Source: DATKQI01 sp035532755
GTDB taxonomy: Bacteria > Pseudomonadota > Alphaproteobacteria > Acetobacterales > Acetobacteraceae
Length of the DNA stretch: 31,164 nt
Assembly: GCA_035532755.1 (NCBI GenBank)
Contig: DATKQI010000011.1
Span: forward strand, 1-31,164
Direction of reading: 5' to 3'
Of the stretch, positions 6,793-14,657 are shown piece by piece. A model generated the notes under the pieces. The model did no database searches and had not been told where the DNA came from. It was given only the letters and a program-made list of their open reading frames with translations. The translations under genes and the position numbers were made by a program. How positions within the stretch are numbered: position 1 is the first letter of the stretch; every line of letters starts with the position of its first letter.

Positions 6793-6849
6793 AAGTGGCC
6801 GCATTTCGCGCGTGGATTCTGGACGCAGCGGCGCGCGATGCCACGCAGA

Positions 6850-6870
6850 CCGGCGCGGGCAGCCCGCCGG
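6850..6870 (-). terminator. GC-rich hairpin after accC, weak terminator candidate
   Basis: On the minus strand CCGGC and GGG pair with CCC and GCCGG around a CTG loop, with a 2-nt bulge. There is no T-run after it, so it is not a standard intrinsic terminator. It lies in the 83-nt gap between the convergent ends of nudK and accC. Confidence 0.25.
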
Positions 6871-6875
6871 CATGA

Positions 6876-8222
6876 TCAGCCTTCCTGGCCGACGAACCGC
6901 TCCAGCCAGTGGATGGTGTAGTCCCCCGCCTGAAACTGCGGATCGTCCACGATGCGCCGGTGCAGCGGCAGCGTGGTCTTGATCCCCACCACCGCGAACT
7001 CGTCGATCGCGCGGCGCAGCCGGGCGATGGCCTCCGGCCGGGTGGGCGCATGCACGATCAGCTTCGCCACCATCGAATCGTAGAACGGCGGCACCCGATA
7101 GCCGGCGTACAGCGCCGAATCCACCCGTACTCCCAGCCCGCCGGGGGCATGGAAGGCGCTCACCAGCCCCGGCGTGGGCATGAAGCTCTCCGGGTCTTCC
7201 GCGTTCACCCGGCATTCGATGGCATGGCCGGAAAACTTGATGTCGGCCTGCCCGTAGCCCAGCGCCTCGCCCGCGCCGATGCGAATCTGCTCGGCCACCA
7301 GGTCCACGCCCGCCACCATCTCCGTCACCGGATGCTCCACCTGGAGGCGGGTATTCATCTCGATGAAGGCGAACTGGCCGTCCTGGTACAGAAATTCGAG
7401 GGTCCCCGCATTTCTGTAACCCAATGTCCGAAGCCCCGCCGTCACGGTGGCGCCCAGCGCGTCGCGCGCGGCCGGGCTCAGCGCCGGGGAGCCGGCTTCC
7501 TCCAGCAGCTTCTGGTGGCGCCGCTGCAGCGAACAGTCCCGTTCGCCCAGGTGCACCACGTTGCCATGCGAATCCGCCAGCACCTGCAGCTCGATATGGC
7601 GCGGCCGGTCGAGGTATTTCTCCATATAGACGGCATCGGACCCGAACGCGGCCTTGGCCTCGGCGCGGGCAAGACGCCAGGCGTCCTCCAGCCCCGCCGG
7701 ATCGGCCGCGACCTTCATCCCCCGCCCGCCACCGCCGGCCGCGGCCTTGATCAGCACCGGATAGCCGATCTGGCCCGCCACCGCCCGCGCCGTCGCCAGA
7801 TCGGGCAGTTCGCCCGCCGAACCCGGCACCAGCGGCACGCCGAGGCCCGCCATCGCGGTCTTGGCGGCGATCTTGTCGCCCATCATGCGGATATGCGCGG
7901 GGGCGGGGCCGATGAAGGCGATGCCGTGCGCCTCCACCATCTCCGCGAAATCCGCGTTCTCGGACAGGAAGCCGTAGCCCGGATGGATCGCATCCGCCCC
8001 GGTGATCAGCGCGGCGGACAGGATCGCGGGCATGTTGAGGTAGCTGTCCTTCGCCGCCGGCGGGCCGATGCACACGCTTTCGTCGGACAGGCGCACGTGC
8101 ATCGCCTCGGCATCGGCGGTGGAATGCACCGCCACGGTCGGGATGCCGAGTTCGCGGCAGGCGCGCTGGATGCGCAGCGCGATCTCCCCGCGATTGGCGA
8201 TCAGGACCTTCTGGAACCGCAT
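6876..8222 (-). CDS. accC: Acetyl-CoA carboxylase, biotin carboxylase subunit
   Basis: A 448-residue biotin carboxylase, the ATP-grasp subunit that carboxylates the biotin of AccB in the first step of fatty-acid synthesis. The N-terminal domain begins VLIANRGEIALRIQRACRELG; the ATP-grasp domain has Lys159 and the glycine-rich GGGGRGM loop (163-169); FIEMNTRLQVEHPVTE and the HAIECRVNAEDP C-terminal signature are intact. The length equals that of E. coli AccC (449). It starts 6 nt after the accB stop, so the two subunits are co-translated. The carboxyltransferase genes accA and accD are not in the window, as is usual. Confidence 0.97.
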   Translation of the reverse strand: MRFQKVLIANRGEIALRIQRACRELGIPTVAVHSTADAEAMHVRLSDESVCIGPPAAKDSYLNMPAILSAALITGADAIHPGYGFLSENADFAEMVEAHGIAFIGPAPAHIRMMGDKIAAKTAMAGLGVPLVPGSAGELPDLATARAVAGQIGYPVLIKAAAGGGGRGMKVAADPAGLEDAWRLARAEAKAAFGSDAVYMEKYLDRPRHIELQVLADSHGNVVHLGERDCSLQRRHQKLLEEAGSPALSPAARDALGATVTAGLRTLGYRNAGTLEFLYQDGQFAFIEMNTRLQVEHPVTEMVAGVDLVAEQIRIGAGEALGYGQADIKFSGHAIECRVNAEDPESFMPTPGLVSAFHAPGGLGVRVDSALYAGYRVPPFYDSMVAKLIVHAPTRPEAIARLRRAIDEFAVVGIKTTLPLHRRIVDDPQFQAGDYTIHWLERFVGQEG

Positions 8223-8228
8223 GGCGCG

Positions 8229-8675
8229 CTATTCCAGGATCATCAGGGCTTCGCCGTACTCCACCGGCGCGCCGGCCTGCACCAGGATGCGCGCGACGGT
8301 GCCCGCCTTCGGCGCCTTGATCTGGTTGAAGGTCTTCATCGCCTCGATCAGCAGCAGCGTCTGCCCGGCCGCGACGCTCTGCCCCACGGTCACGAACGGC
8401 GCGGCACCCGGCTCGGCCGAGAGATAGGCCACGCCCACCATCGGGCTCGTCACCGCGCCCGGATGCGCCGCATCGGCGACGGGCGCGATCTCGATGGCCG
8501 GGGCAGCCGCGGCAGCGGGGGCGGGCGGCAGCGCGACGGCGGCCACCGGGGCGGCCATGCGGGCGATGCGGATGCGCCGGTCGGATTCGGCGATCTCGAT
8601 CTCGGTCAGGCCGGTCTCGCTCAGGATCGCGGCGAGCTGGCGGATCGCCTCGGCATCGAACGGCAGGCTGCTCAT
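8229..8675 (-). CDS. accB: Acetyl-CoA carboxylase, biotin carboxyl carrier protein
   Basis: A 148-residue BCCP. An N-terminal helical region (residues 1-40, LTEIEIAESDRRIRIAR) is followed by an Ala/Pro-rich linker (about 41-72) and the biotinyl domain, which opens with VTSPMVGVAYLS. The biotin acceptor is Lys114 in EAMKTFNQI; most BCCPs have EAMKLMNEI or EAMKMMNEI, so the residues after the lysine differ slightly, but the MK pair required for modification is kept. The start ATG (8675) shares one base with the aroQ stop (TGATG), and accC follows after 6 nt. The order aroQ-accB-accC is widespread in proteobacteria. Confidence 0.96.
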   Translation of the reverse strand: MSSLPFDAEAIRQLAAILSETGLTEIEIAESDRRIRIARMAAPVAAVALPPAPAAAAAPAIEIAPVADAAHPGAVTSPMVGVAYLSAEPGAAPFVTVGQSVAAGQTLLLIEAMKTFNQIKAPKAGTVARILVQAGAPVEYGEALMILE

Positions 8676-9121
8676 CAGGCTTGCTCCAGGATTTCGGCCA
8701 TCGCGGTCAGCGCCAGCGCATAGCCGCGCACGCCCAATCCGCAGATCACCCCCACCGCCGCCTTCGAGACGAACGACGTATGACGGAATTCCTCGCGGCG
8801 GTGAATATTTGTAATATGAACCTCGATCACCGGCAGGTCGGTCGCCAGCAGCGCGTCCATCAGCGCGATGGAGGTGTTGGTGTAGCCCGCGGGGTTGATC
8901 ACGATGCCGGCCGCCCGGCCGCGGCATTCCTGCACCCAGGACACCAGCTCCCCCTCGCCGTTGGTCTGGCGGAAGTCGATGGCAAGCCCGTACTGCTCCG
9001 CCGTCTCGGCGCAGAGCTGCTCCACGTCGTCGAGCGTGGCGGCGCCGTACATCTCGGGCTGGCGCAGGCCCAGCATGTTCATGTTCGGGCCGTTCAACAC
9101 GGCGATCAGCGGGATCGGCAT
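8675..9121 (-). CDS. aroQ: 3-dehydroquinate dehydratase, type II
   Basis: A 148-residue type II dehydroquinase, which converts 3-dehydroquinate to 3-dehydroshikimate in the shikimate pathway. Characteristic motifs are VLNGPNMNMLGLRQPEMYG (containing the active-site Arg and Tyr), FRQTNGEGELVSWVQ, VINPAGYTNTSIALMDAL, and EVHITNIHRREEFRHTSFVS with the catalytic His. ATG 9121 is preceded by AGGGG about 8 nt upstream. It is the first gene of the aroQ-accB-accC operon and overlaps accB by one base. A promoter-like pair lies immediately upstream, back to back with that of thiS. Confidence 0.96.
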   Translation of the reverse strand: MPIPLIAVLNGPNMNMLGLRQPEMYGAATLDDVEQLCAETAEQYGLAIDFRQTNGEGELVSWVQECRGRAAGIVINPAGYTNTSIALMDALLATDLPVIEVHITNIHRREEFRHTSFVSKAAVGVICGLGVRGYALALTAMAEILEQA

Positions 9122-9128
9122 GCAGCGG

Positions 9129-9158
9129 CCCCTAGCACAGCCGCCCGCGCCGGTCCAA
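9129..9158 (-). promoter_or_regulatory. Possible aroQ promoter
   Basis: On the minus strand TTGGAC (9158-9153), 18-nt spacer, TAGGGG (9134-9129) preceded by TGC. The -10 is a poor match to consensus and the spacer is long. It ends 7 nt before the aroQ start codon. Confidence 0.28.
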
Positions 9159-9173
9159 TGCGCGGGAAGCCGC

Positions 9174-9202
9174 TTGTCCGCGGCCGCGGGCGGCCCCATA
9201 CA
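9174..9202 (+). promoter_or_regulatory. Candidate thiS promoter
   Basis: TTGTCC (9174-9179), 17-nt spacer, CATACA (9197-9202). The -10 ends exactly 6 nt before ATG 9209, predicting a leaderless transcript. No thiamine-pyrophosphate riboswitch elements were recognised in the 87-nt gap. Confidence 0.42.
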
Positions 9203-9208
9203 TCGGGC

Positions 9209-9421
9209 ATGGATCAGCCGATCGTCCTGAACCTGAATGGCGAGGCGCGGGATTTCGCCGGGCCGCTGAACGTGGCGGACCTGCTCGCCCGCATCGGGCT
9301 CGACACCCGCAAGGTCGCCGTCGAGCGCAACCGGGAAATCGTGCCGCGGTCGCTGTATGCGGCGACCGCGCTGGCCAGCGGGGACGCGCTGGAGATCGTG
9401 CATTTCATCGGCGGAGGCTGA
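9209..9421 (+). CDS. thiS: Sulfur carrier protein ThiS
   Basis: A 70-residue ubiquitin-like protein that carries sulfur as a C-terminal thiocarboxylate to the thiazole synthase ThiG. It opens IVLNLNGEARDF, has the VAVERNREIVPRSLYAATAL core and ends HFIGGG; the terminal Gly-Gly required for adenylation is present with one extra glycine. ATG 9209 has no Shine-Dalgarno, and a promoter-like -10 ends 6 nt upstream. The thiG start follows the stop by one base. The adenylating enzyme ThiF and the other thiazole enzymes (ThiO or ThiH) are not in the window. Confidence 0.93.
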   Translation: MDQPIVLNLNGEARDFAGPLNVADLLARIGLDTRKVAVERNREIVPRSLYAATALASGDALEIVHFIGGG

Positions 9422-9422
9422 C

Positions 9423-10220
9423 ATGGACGGCGTGACGACCCCGGACGCCGACACCTGGACGGTGGCGGGCCGCAGTTTCCGCTCCCGCCTCGTGGTCGGG
9501 ACCGGGAAGTACAAGGACCTGGAGCAGACCGCGGCCGCGATCGCGGCGAGCGGGGCGGAGATGGTGACCGTGGCGGTCCGCCGGGTGAACCTGTCCGATC
9601 CGAAGGCGCCGATGCTGCAGGATTACGTGAGCCCGAAAGCCTACACCTACCTGCCCAACACCGCCGGCTGCCATACCGCCGACGATGCGGTGCGGACGCT
9701 GCGGCTGGCGCGCGAGGCGGGCGGGTGGAACCTTGTGAAGCTGGAGGTGCTGGGCCCGCCGCCGACGCTGTATCCGGACATGCCGGCGACCTTCGAGGCG
9801 GCCGCCGCGCTGATCCGCGACGGGTTCGAGGTGATGGTGTACTGCGCCGACGATCCGATCGCGGCGAAGCGGCTGGAGGAGATGGGGTGCGTGGCGATCA
9901 TGCCGCTCGGCGCGCCGATCGGCTCCGGCCTCGGCGTGCAGAACCCGGCGATGCTGTCCATGCTGATCGGGCAGGCGGGGGTGCCGGTGCTGGTGGATGC
10001 CGGCGTGGGCACCGCCTCCGACGCGACGATGGCGATGGAGCTGGGGTGCGATGCGGTGCTGGTGAATTCGGCGATCGCGCACGCGACCGATCCGGTGCGG
10101 ATGGCCCGCGCGATGCGCGCGGCGGTGGAGGCCGGACGGTTCGCCCACCTTGCCGGGCGGATGCCGCGGCGGATGGGTGCTGATCCGTCGAGCCCGCTGA
10201 CGGGGCTGATCCGGGCCTGA
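9423..10220 (+). CDS. thiG: Thiazole synthase ThiG
   Basis: A 265-residue TIM-barrel enzyme that builds the thiazole phosphate of thiamine from deoxyxylulose phosphate, dehydroglycine and ThiS thiocarboxylate. Visible features are FRSRLVVGTGKYKD near the N-terminus, the Schiff-base Lys106 in NLVKLEVLG, CVAIMPLGAPIGSGLG, and VLVDAGVGTASDATMAMELG followed by DAVLVNSAIA. It begins one base after thiS, so the pair is translationally coupled. Its TGA stop directly abuts the stop of the convergent gene on the other strand, giving TGATCA. Confidence 0.96.
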   Translation: MDGVTTPDADTWTVAGRSFRSRLVVGTGKYKDLEQTAAAIAASGAEMVTVAVRRVNLSDPKAPMLQDYVSPKAYTYLPNTAGCHTADDAVRTLRLAREAGGWNLVKLEVLGPPPTLYPDMPATFEAAAALIRDGFEVMVYCADDPIAAKRLEEMGCVAIMPLGAPIGSGLGVQNPAMLSMLIGQAGVPVLVDAGVGTASDATMAMELGCDAVLVNSAIAHATDPVRMARAMRAAVEAGRFAHLAGRMPRRMGADPSSPLTGLIRA

Positions 10221-11309
10221 TCAGCCGGGGTGGTAGTTGAACCGCACCGCCAGCCAGTGCCGCAGATCGAGCAGGGCGGCGGTGGACGTGGCGATGGGCG
10301 CGAGGGACGCGGCCGCACCGGGTGCGGCGCGCAGGCGCAGCGCCGACGCCTGGGCCGGCATGGCCAGGGAGGGGATCGGCATCGCCTTCACGCCGGCCTG
10401 GCGCCATAGCGCGATCATCGCCGAAGGGCTGAGCTGCGGCAGCACCAGCGCGAAATCGAGCTGGGCGGCGGCGGCGGCGGCGCGGAAGGCATCGTAATGC
10501 GCGCCCGCCGGCGGGCGGCCATGGCGCCGGACAAGCAGTTCCGACAGATGCGGCACGGCGGGGAACAGCCTGTCGCGCTGCAACGCCCCGGTATCGTCCG
10601 GCGTGCCGAGCGTGAGCAGCGGCGCGACCTTCAGCGGCGCGAGGGTGGCGAGGCGGTTCGGCACGTCCTCCCCGGACAGCAGCGCGGCATCGATGGTGCC
10701 CTGGGCGAGGGCAGCGTGCAGCGCGCGCGGATCGCGCAGGCCGAACACCGGCTGGAGGTTCACCCCGAGCAGATCGAGCCCGAGCAAGGCCGCCAGATCG
10801 GGGGTGGCGGGGCCGGATGCGCCGAGCCGCACTGGCCGCCCCGGCCCGAGTGCCGCGACCGTGCCGCGCCCGACGATCACGCCGGGCGTGACGCCGGCCA
10901 GGACCGGCACCCAGAACCCCACGTCGTAATGCGTGCGCGAATCGCCGACGAGCCAGGCCAGCGCCGCCTCGCCGGGAGCGAGCAGCGTGGTGGTGCCGTC
11001 GGGCGCTATGCGGGTCGCGAAGGCGTTCGCGGCCGTCACCCCGTCCGGCCCGCCGACGGGTTGCGGATGGATGCCGGTGGCGGGCGGCAGGGACAGGGCG
11101 AGCTGCGGCGCGAGCAGCCGTGCCCAGCGATCGAGCCGGCCGCTGCTCGGGCCGCCGACCAGCACGCGCGCGCCATCCGGAAACGGCCGGGCCGCGAGCG
11201 CCGCAAAAGCACGGGCCGGGCGGCCGAACGCGGCAAGCGGCAGTGCGGCGAGACCCGCGGCCCAGCGCAGGGATTGGCGGCGGGTGGCGGCAGGCGGATG
11301 GACCTTCAT
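10221..11309 (-). CDS. Bug/TctC-type periplasmic binding protein (orphan)
   Basis: A 362-residue protein with a twin-arginine-like export signal (TRRQSLRWAAGLAALPLAAF, cleavage probably near residue 35). Weak but recognisable Bug/TctC-family features follow: an RVLVGGPSSGRLDRWARLLA segment in the place of the family's VPFPPGG motif, then GGPDGVTAANAFA and APDGTTTLLAPG. Bug proteins bind carboxylates or similar small molecules in the periplasm, normally for the tripartite TctABC transporter. No tctA or tctB membrane genes are nearby, which is common for the many orphan Bug genes of Acetobacteraceae and Burkholderiales. It lies downstream of apt on the same strand, 128 nt away. The ligand is unknown. 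Confidence 0.68.
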   Translation of the reverse strand: MKVHPPAATRRQSLRWAAGLAALPLAAFGRPARAFAALAARPFPDGARVLVGGPSSGRLDRWARLLAPQLALSLPPATGIHPQPVGGPDGVTAANAFATRIAPDGTTTLLAPGEAALAWLVGDSRTHYDVGFWVPVLAGVTPGVIVGRGTVAALGPGRPVRLGASGPATPDLAALLGLDLLGVNLQPVFGLRDPRALHAALAQGTIDAALLSGEDVPNRLATLAPLKVAPLLTLGTPDDTGALQRDRLFPAVPHLSELLVRRHGRPPAGAHYDAFRAAAAAAQLDFALVLPQLSPSAMIALWRQAGVKAMPIPSLAMPAQASALRLRAAPGAAASLAPIATSTAALLDLRHWLAVRFNYHPG

Positions 11310-11437
11310 GCACTTCCCCCGGCGCGGCCGGAACAGGGCGGCCGCGGCAGAAGGAAAGACCGCGGGCCGATGGCGGGCGCGTGCCTGAATCGCGGCATCA
11401 TCAAGGCGCCCGGTAACGCATCATGGCACCCGGCGCA

Positions 11438-11953
11438 TCATGAATCGTAGCGCACCAGGGCGTCGAACGGCACGTCCAGCCGGTCCCGCCCGTGCAGGAA
11501 GTTCAGCTCGATCAGCGCCGCCGCCGCGGGGACCACCGCGCCGACCTTGCGCAGCAGCGCGATGCCGGCCGCCATGGTGCCGCCGGTGGCCAGCAGATCA
11601 TCGACCACCACGACCCGGTCCCCGGCCGCCACCGCGTCCGCCTGGATCTCGATCCGGTCGGAGCCGTATTCCAGCGCGTAATCGAGCCCGACGGTGGCCC
11701 CCGGCAGCTTGCCGCGCTTGCGCAGCATGACGAAGCCGCAGCCGAGCTTCAGCGCCAGCGGCGCGGCCAGCAGGAAGCCCCGGCTTTCCACCCCGGCGAG
11801 CAGATCGGGCTGATAGGCCCGCACCGATTTCGCGAGCCGCCCCATCGCCACCTGCCACGCATCGGCATGCCGCAGCAGGGTGGAGATGTCGTAGAACAGG
11901 ATGCCGGGCTTCGGGAAATCCGGGACGCCCCGGATATGATCTTTCAGGTCCAT
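11438..11953 (-). CDS. apt: Adenine phosphoribosyltransferase
   Basis: A 171-residue type I phosphoribosyltransferase that salvages adenine to AMP using PRPP. The opening IRGVPDFPKPGILFYDIS is the standard Apt start, GVESRGFLLAAPLALKLG forms the purine side, FVMLRKRGKLPG the flexible loop, and VVVVDDLLATGGT (about residues 116-128) is the PRPP-binding motif. The length equals typical Apt (170-185). The gene has no clear ribosome-binding site, and a good promoter-like pair ends 6 nt before ATG 11953. It sits between the ferric ABC operon and the orphan Bug gene, all on the same strand. Confidence 0.96.
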   Translation of the reverse strand: MDLKDHIRGVPDFPKPGILFYDISTLLRHADAWQVAMGRLAKSVRAYQPDLLAGVESRGFLLAAPLALKLGCGFVMLRKRGKLPGATVGLDYALEYGSDRIEIQADAVAAGDRVVVVDDLLATGGTMAAGIALLRKVGAVVPAAAALIELNFLHGRDRLDVPFDALVRYDS

Positions 11954-11959
11954 CCGCCC

Positions 11960-11987
11960 TGTATAGCGGAGAGGCGGCGGCGGGCAA
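11960..11987 (-). promoter_or_regulatory. Candidate apt promoter
   Basis: On the minus strand TTGCCC (11987-11982), 16-nt spacer, TATACA (11965-11960). Exactly 6 nt separate the -10 from the apt ATG, so the transcript is predicted to be leaderless. Confidence 0.5.
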
Positions 11988-11997
11988 CCGCGCCGGG

Positions 11998-13047
11998 TCA
12001 GCCGGGGCCGGCAGGCGGGGCGAAAGCCGACACTTCGCCATCGACGATGACGCCGACGGTGGTGCCGGCTTCGGGCACCGCGTGGCCGAACACCCGGGCG
12101 GTCACGAGCCGGTCCGGCGCCCCGGGCAGGGCGAGCCGGACGAGCGCGTCATGCCCGAAAAAAGTGATCTCCGCGACGCGCGCGGCCACGCTGCCGGGCG
12201 CGTCGTGCGGCACGAGGCGGATCTGCTCCGGGCGGATCAGCACCTCGGCGGGGCCTTCGGCGGGCGCGCCGAGCGGCAGTTCGCCCAGGGCGCAGATGGC
12301 GCGCCCGGCGGCGGCGCGGCCGGGCAGCAGCACCGCCTCGCCCACGAACTGCGCCACCTCGGCGTCGGCCGGGTGGCGGTAGAGCGTGGCGGGGGTGGCA
12401 GTCTGCACCATGCGCCCGTCCCGCAGCACCGCCACGGCCGCGCCCATCGACAGCGCCTCCGACTGGTCGTGCGTCACCAGCACGGCGGTCGCGCCGATGG
12501 CGGCGAGGGCCGCGGCCACCGCCTGGCGCGTATCCTGCCGCAGCGACGCATCGAGCGCGGAGAATGGCTCGTCCAGCAGCACGAGCCGGGGGGCGGGCGC
12601 CAGCGCGCGGGCCAGGGCCACGCGCTGCTGCTCCCCGCCCGACAGCGCGTGCGGGGGGCGCGGCCCATAGGCGGCGGGCAGGCCCACCATCTCCAGCAGA
12701 TCGGCCACGCGGCGGGCGCGGCCGGTACCCGGCTTGAGGCCGAAGGCGATGTTGCGGGCGACCGAGAGATGCGGGAACAACGCGCCTTCCTGCGCCACGT
12801 AGCCGATGCGCCGATGCTCCGGCTTCTCGTGCCGGCCCTGCCCGGCCACCAGCGCACCGTCGATGCGGATGGTGCCGCCATCGGCGCGATCGAACCCGGC
12901 GATCAGCCGCAGCAGCGTGGTCTTGCCGCTGCCCGAGGCGCCGAGGATGGCCACCAGCCGCCCGGTCGGCACCACGAGATCGACATGATCGAGCACGACC
13001 GTGCGGCCGAACCGCCTGGCCAGCCCCTCAATCCGAAGTTCCGCCAC
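11998..13047 (-). CDS. fbpC: Ferric-iron ABC transporter, ATP-binding protein (FbpC-like)
   Basis: A 349-residue ABC ATPase. Walker A is GASGSGKT (residues 36-43), the signature is LSGGEQQRVALARALA, Walker B is LVLLDEPFSALD and the switch His is in VTHDQSEAL. The roughly 130 residues after the ATPase core form a TOBE-like domain (for example EVLIRPEQIRLV), as in FbpC, PotA and related importers. The start is GTG 13047, two bases after the permease stop, with GGGGA upstream. Operon context with an FbpA-type binding protein and a Fur-like operator supports iron as the substrate; the ATPase alone would not distinguish iron from other substrates such as polyamines. Confidence 0.88.
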   Translation of the reverse strand: MAELRIEGLARRFGRTVVLDHVDLVVPTGRLVAILGASGSGKTTLLRLIAGFDRADGGTIRIDGALVAGQGRHEKPEHRRIGYVAQEGALFPHLSVARNIAFGLKPGTGRARRVADLLEMVGLPAAYGPRPPHALSGGEQQRVALARALAPAPRLVLLDEPFSALDASLRQDTRQAVAAALAAIGATAVLVTHDQSEALSMGAAVAVLRDGRMVQTATPATLYRHPADAEVAQFVGEAVLLPGRAAAGRAICALGELPLGAPAEGPAEVLIRPEQIRLVPHDAPGSVAARVAEITFFGHDALVRLALPGAPDRLVTARVFGHAVPEAGTTVGVIVDGEVSAFAPPAGPG

Positions 13048-13049
13048 CT

Positions 13050-14627
13050 TCAATCCCCGACATGGCCGGCGAACGCCACGATTCCGAAGCGGCGGGCCAG
13101 CAGCCAGCTTGCCGCCATCGACAGGCCGACGAGGATGGCGGCATAGGGCGCGGCGGCGGCGAAGGCCAGGGTGGAAGTGTCGGCCCAGATGCGCGTGGCC
13201 AGCGTTTCCGTGCCGATCGGCGCCAGCAGCAGGGTGGTGGTGAGCTCGGTGGTGACGGAGACGAACACCAGCGCCGCCGCCGCCCCCAGCCCCGGTGCCG
13301 CCAGCGGCAGCGTGACCCGGCGCAGCACCTGCGCCCAGCCCGAGCCGAGCGAACGGCCCGCCTCCTCCAGCCGCGGCTCCGCCTGAAGCAGGGCCGCGCG
13401 CACGCCGACGAGCGCGAGCGGCAGGAACAGGATGGCGTAGGCCGCGAGCAGCAGCGCCGTGCTCTGGTACAGCACCGGCACCGCGCGCACGGTGGCGGTG
13501 ATGAGCGCGAGCGCGATGACGATGCCCGGCACGCCCTGGGCCAGCCACGCGCCGCGCTCCAGCAGCACGATGGCCCCGCCGCGCCAGCGGCTGGCCAGGA
13601 TGCCGAGCGGCAGCGCGAGCAGCAGCGTGAGCGCCGCCCCGCCGAGACCGAGCCCGGCGGAGTTCAGCGCCGCATCCAGCAGCGCGCGCGGCGAGGCTTC
13701 GGCCGGGGTGATCGCCGCCGCGCCGTGCCGGGTGAGCCAGAACAGGATCATCACGAGCGGCGCGCCGATCGCCGCGGCGGCCAGAGTGCCCATGACGGCG
13801 AGCGCCGGCAGCCGCCAGAACCCAAGCTCGTACGGCTGCGCCTGCCGCCGCGCGCCCCGGCCGAGGCGGGCATAGCGCGCGTGCCCGCGCGATGCCGCCT
13901 CGGCACCCAGGCAGCCGAGGCACAGCAGCAGTAGCACGAGCGCGAGCAGCGAGGCCTCGGCCCCCGCGAAGCCGGCGCGATAGGCGGCGAAGATTTCCGT
14001 GGTGAAGGTGCGGTAGCGCAGCAGGGCGAAGGCCCCGAATTCCACCAGCGTGTTCAGCGCCACCAGCAGCGCCCCGCCCATCATCGCCGGGCGCAGCTGC
14101 GGCAGCACCACGCGCCGGAAGCAGGCCGCGGGCGTGAGGCCGAGCGCGCGGGCGCTTTCCTCCAGCGCCGGATCGAGCCCGCGCAGTGCCGCGGCCACCG
14201 GCAGATAGACGAACGGCGCATAGGCGCAGGTGACGACGAGCAGCGCGCCGTAGAACCCTTCCAGCGCCGGGCTGAGCGAGACCCAGGCGTAGCTGGAGAT
14301 GAAGGCGGGAATGGCGAGCGGTGCCGTGGCCAGCACTGCCCAGGCGCGGCGGAACGGCAGATCCGTCCGCTCCACCAGGAACGCCGCACCGGTGCCGGCC
14401 AGCGTGCAGCACAGCGTGGCGGCGGCGATCAGCCCCACGGTATGCACGAGCAGCATCCCCACCAGCGGACGGAACAGCAGGGCCGCGGCAGCCCGCGCGC
14501 CCATGCCGACCGCCTCCGCCACGGTGATGGCGAGCGGCAGCAGCACCAGCGCCACCGGCACCGCGGCCGCCAGCACCAGCGCCCCGGGCGGGCGGCGCCC
14601 GACGGAGAAGCCGCCCCCCGCTGCCAT
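13050..14627 (-). CDS. fbpB: Ferric-iron ABC transporter, double permease (FbpB-like)
   Basis: A 525-residue integral membrane protein with about twelve hydrophobic segments arranged as two homologous BPD-transporter halves, as in FbpB/SfuB. Each half carries an EAA-type cytoplasmic loop: LEESARALGLTPAACFRRVVLP in the first (around residue 155-175) and LEEAGRSLGSGWAQVLRRVTLP in the second (around 430). Fusing both permease domains in one chain is the hallmark of this iron importer family. It lies between the binding protein and the ATPase. The ATG at 14627 is separated from the fbpA stop only by a 17-bp tandem duplication. Confidence 0.9.
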   Translation of the reverse strand: MAAGGGFSVGRRPPGALVLAAAVPVALVLLPLAITVAEAVGMGARAAAALLFRPLVGMLLVHTVGLIAAATLCCTLAGTGAAFLVERTDLPFRRAWAVLATAPLAIPAFISSYAWVSLSPALEGFYGALLVVTCAYAPFVYLPVAAALRGLDPALEESARALGLTPAACFRRVVLPQLRPAMMGGALLVALNTLVEFGAFALLRYRTFTTEIFAAYRAGFAGAEASLLALVLLLLCLGCLGAEAASRGHARYARLGRGARRQAQPYELGFWRLPALAVMGTLAAAAIGAPLVMILFWLTRHGAAAITPAEASPRALLDAALNSAGLGLGGAALTLLLALPLGILASRWRGGAIVLLERGAWLAQGVPGIVIALALITATVRAVPVLYQSTALLLAAYAILFLPLALVGVRAALLQAEPRLEEAGRSLGSGWAQVLRRVTLPLAAPGLGAAAALVFVSVTTELTTTLLLAPIGTETLATRIWADTSTLAFAAAAPYAAILVGLSMAASWLLARRFGIVAFAGHVGD

Positions 14628-14657
14628 CAGATCAGCCCCGGCATCAGATCAGCCCGG
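14625..14657. repeat. 17-bp tandem duplication at the fbpA/fbpB junction
   Basis: CATCAGATCAGCCCCGG at 14625-14641 is repeated at 14642-14657, missing one C. The unit contains the fbpA stop and the fbpB start on the minus strand (TGATG), so both copies carry a stop-start pair. Confidence 0.85.

Noticed and set aside
5947..8073. Very long leftward open frame (708 codons) across the IS, nudK and accC
   Set aside because: It is a shadow frame: nudK and accC have clear family motifs in other frames, and this translation is low-complexity with no recognisable domain. GC-rich DNA yields many such frames.
9122..9208. Thiamine-pyrophosphate riboswitch before thiS
   Set aside because: The gap is only 87 nt, no thi-box motif (CUGAGA-type) is present, and a promoter-like -10 lies 6 nt before the ATG.
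11395..11441. Three GCATCAT copies between apt and the Bug gene
   Set aside because: Only 7-bp units with irregular spacing (23 and 17 bp); the last overlaps the apt stop. Too weak to call a repeat array or operator.
12082..13146. Rightward open frame antisense to fbpC
   Set aside because: Antisense shadow; the minus strand holds an intact ABC ATPase with all catalytic motifs.
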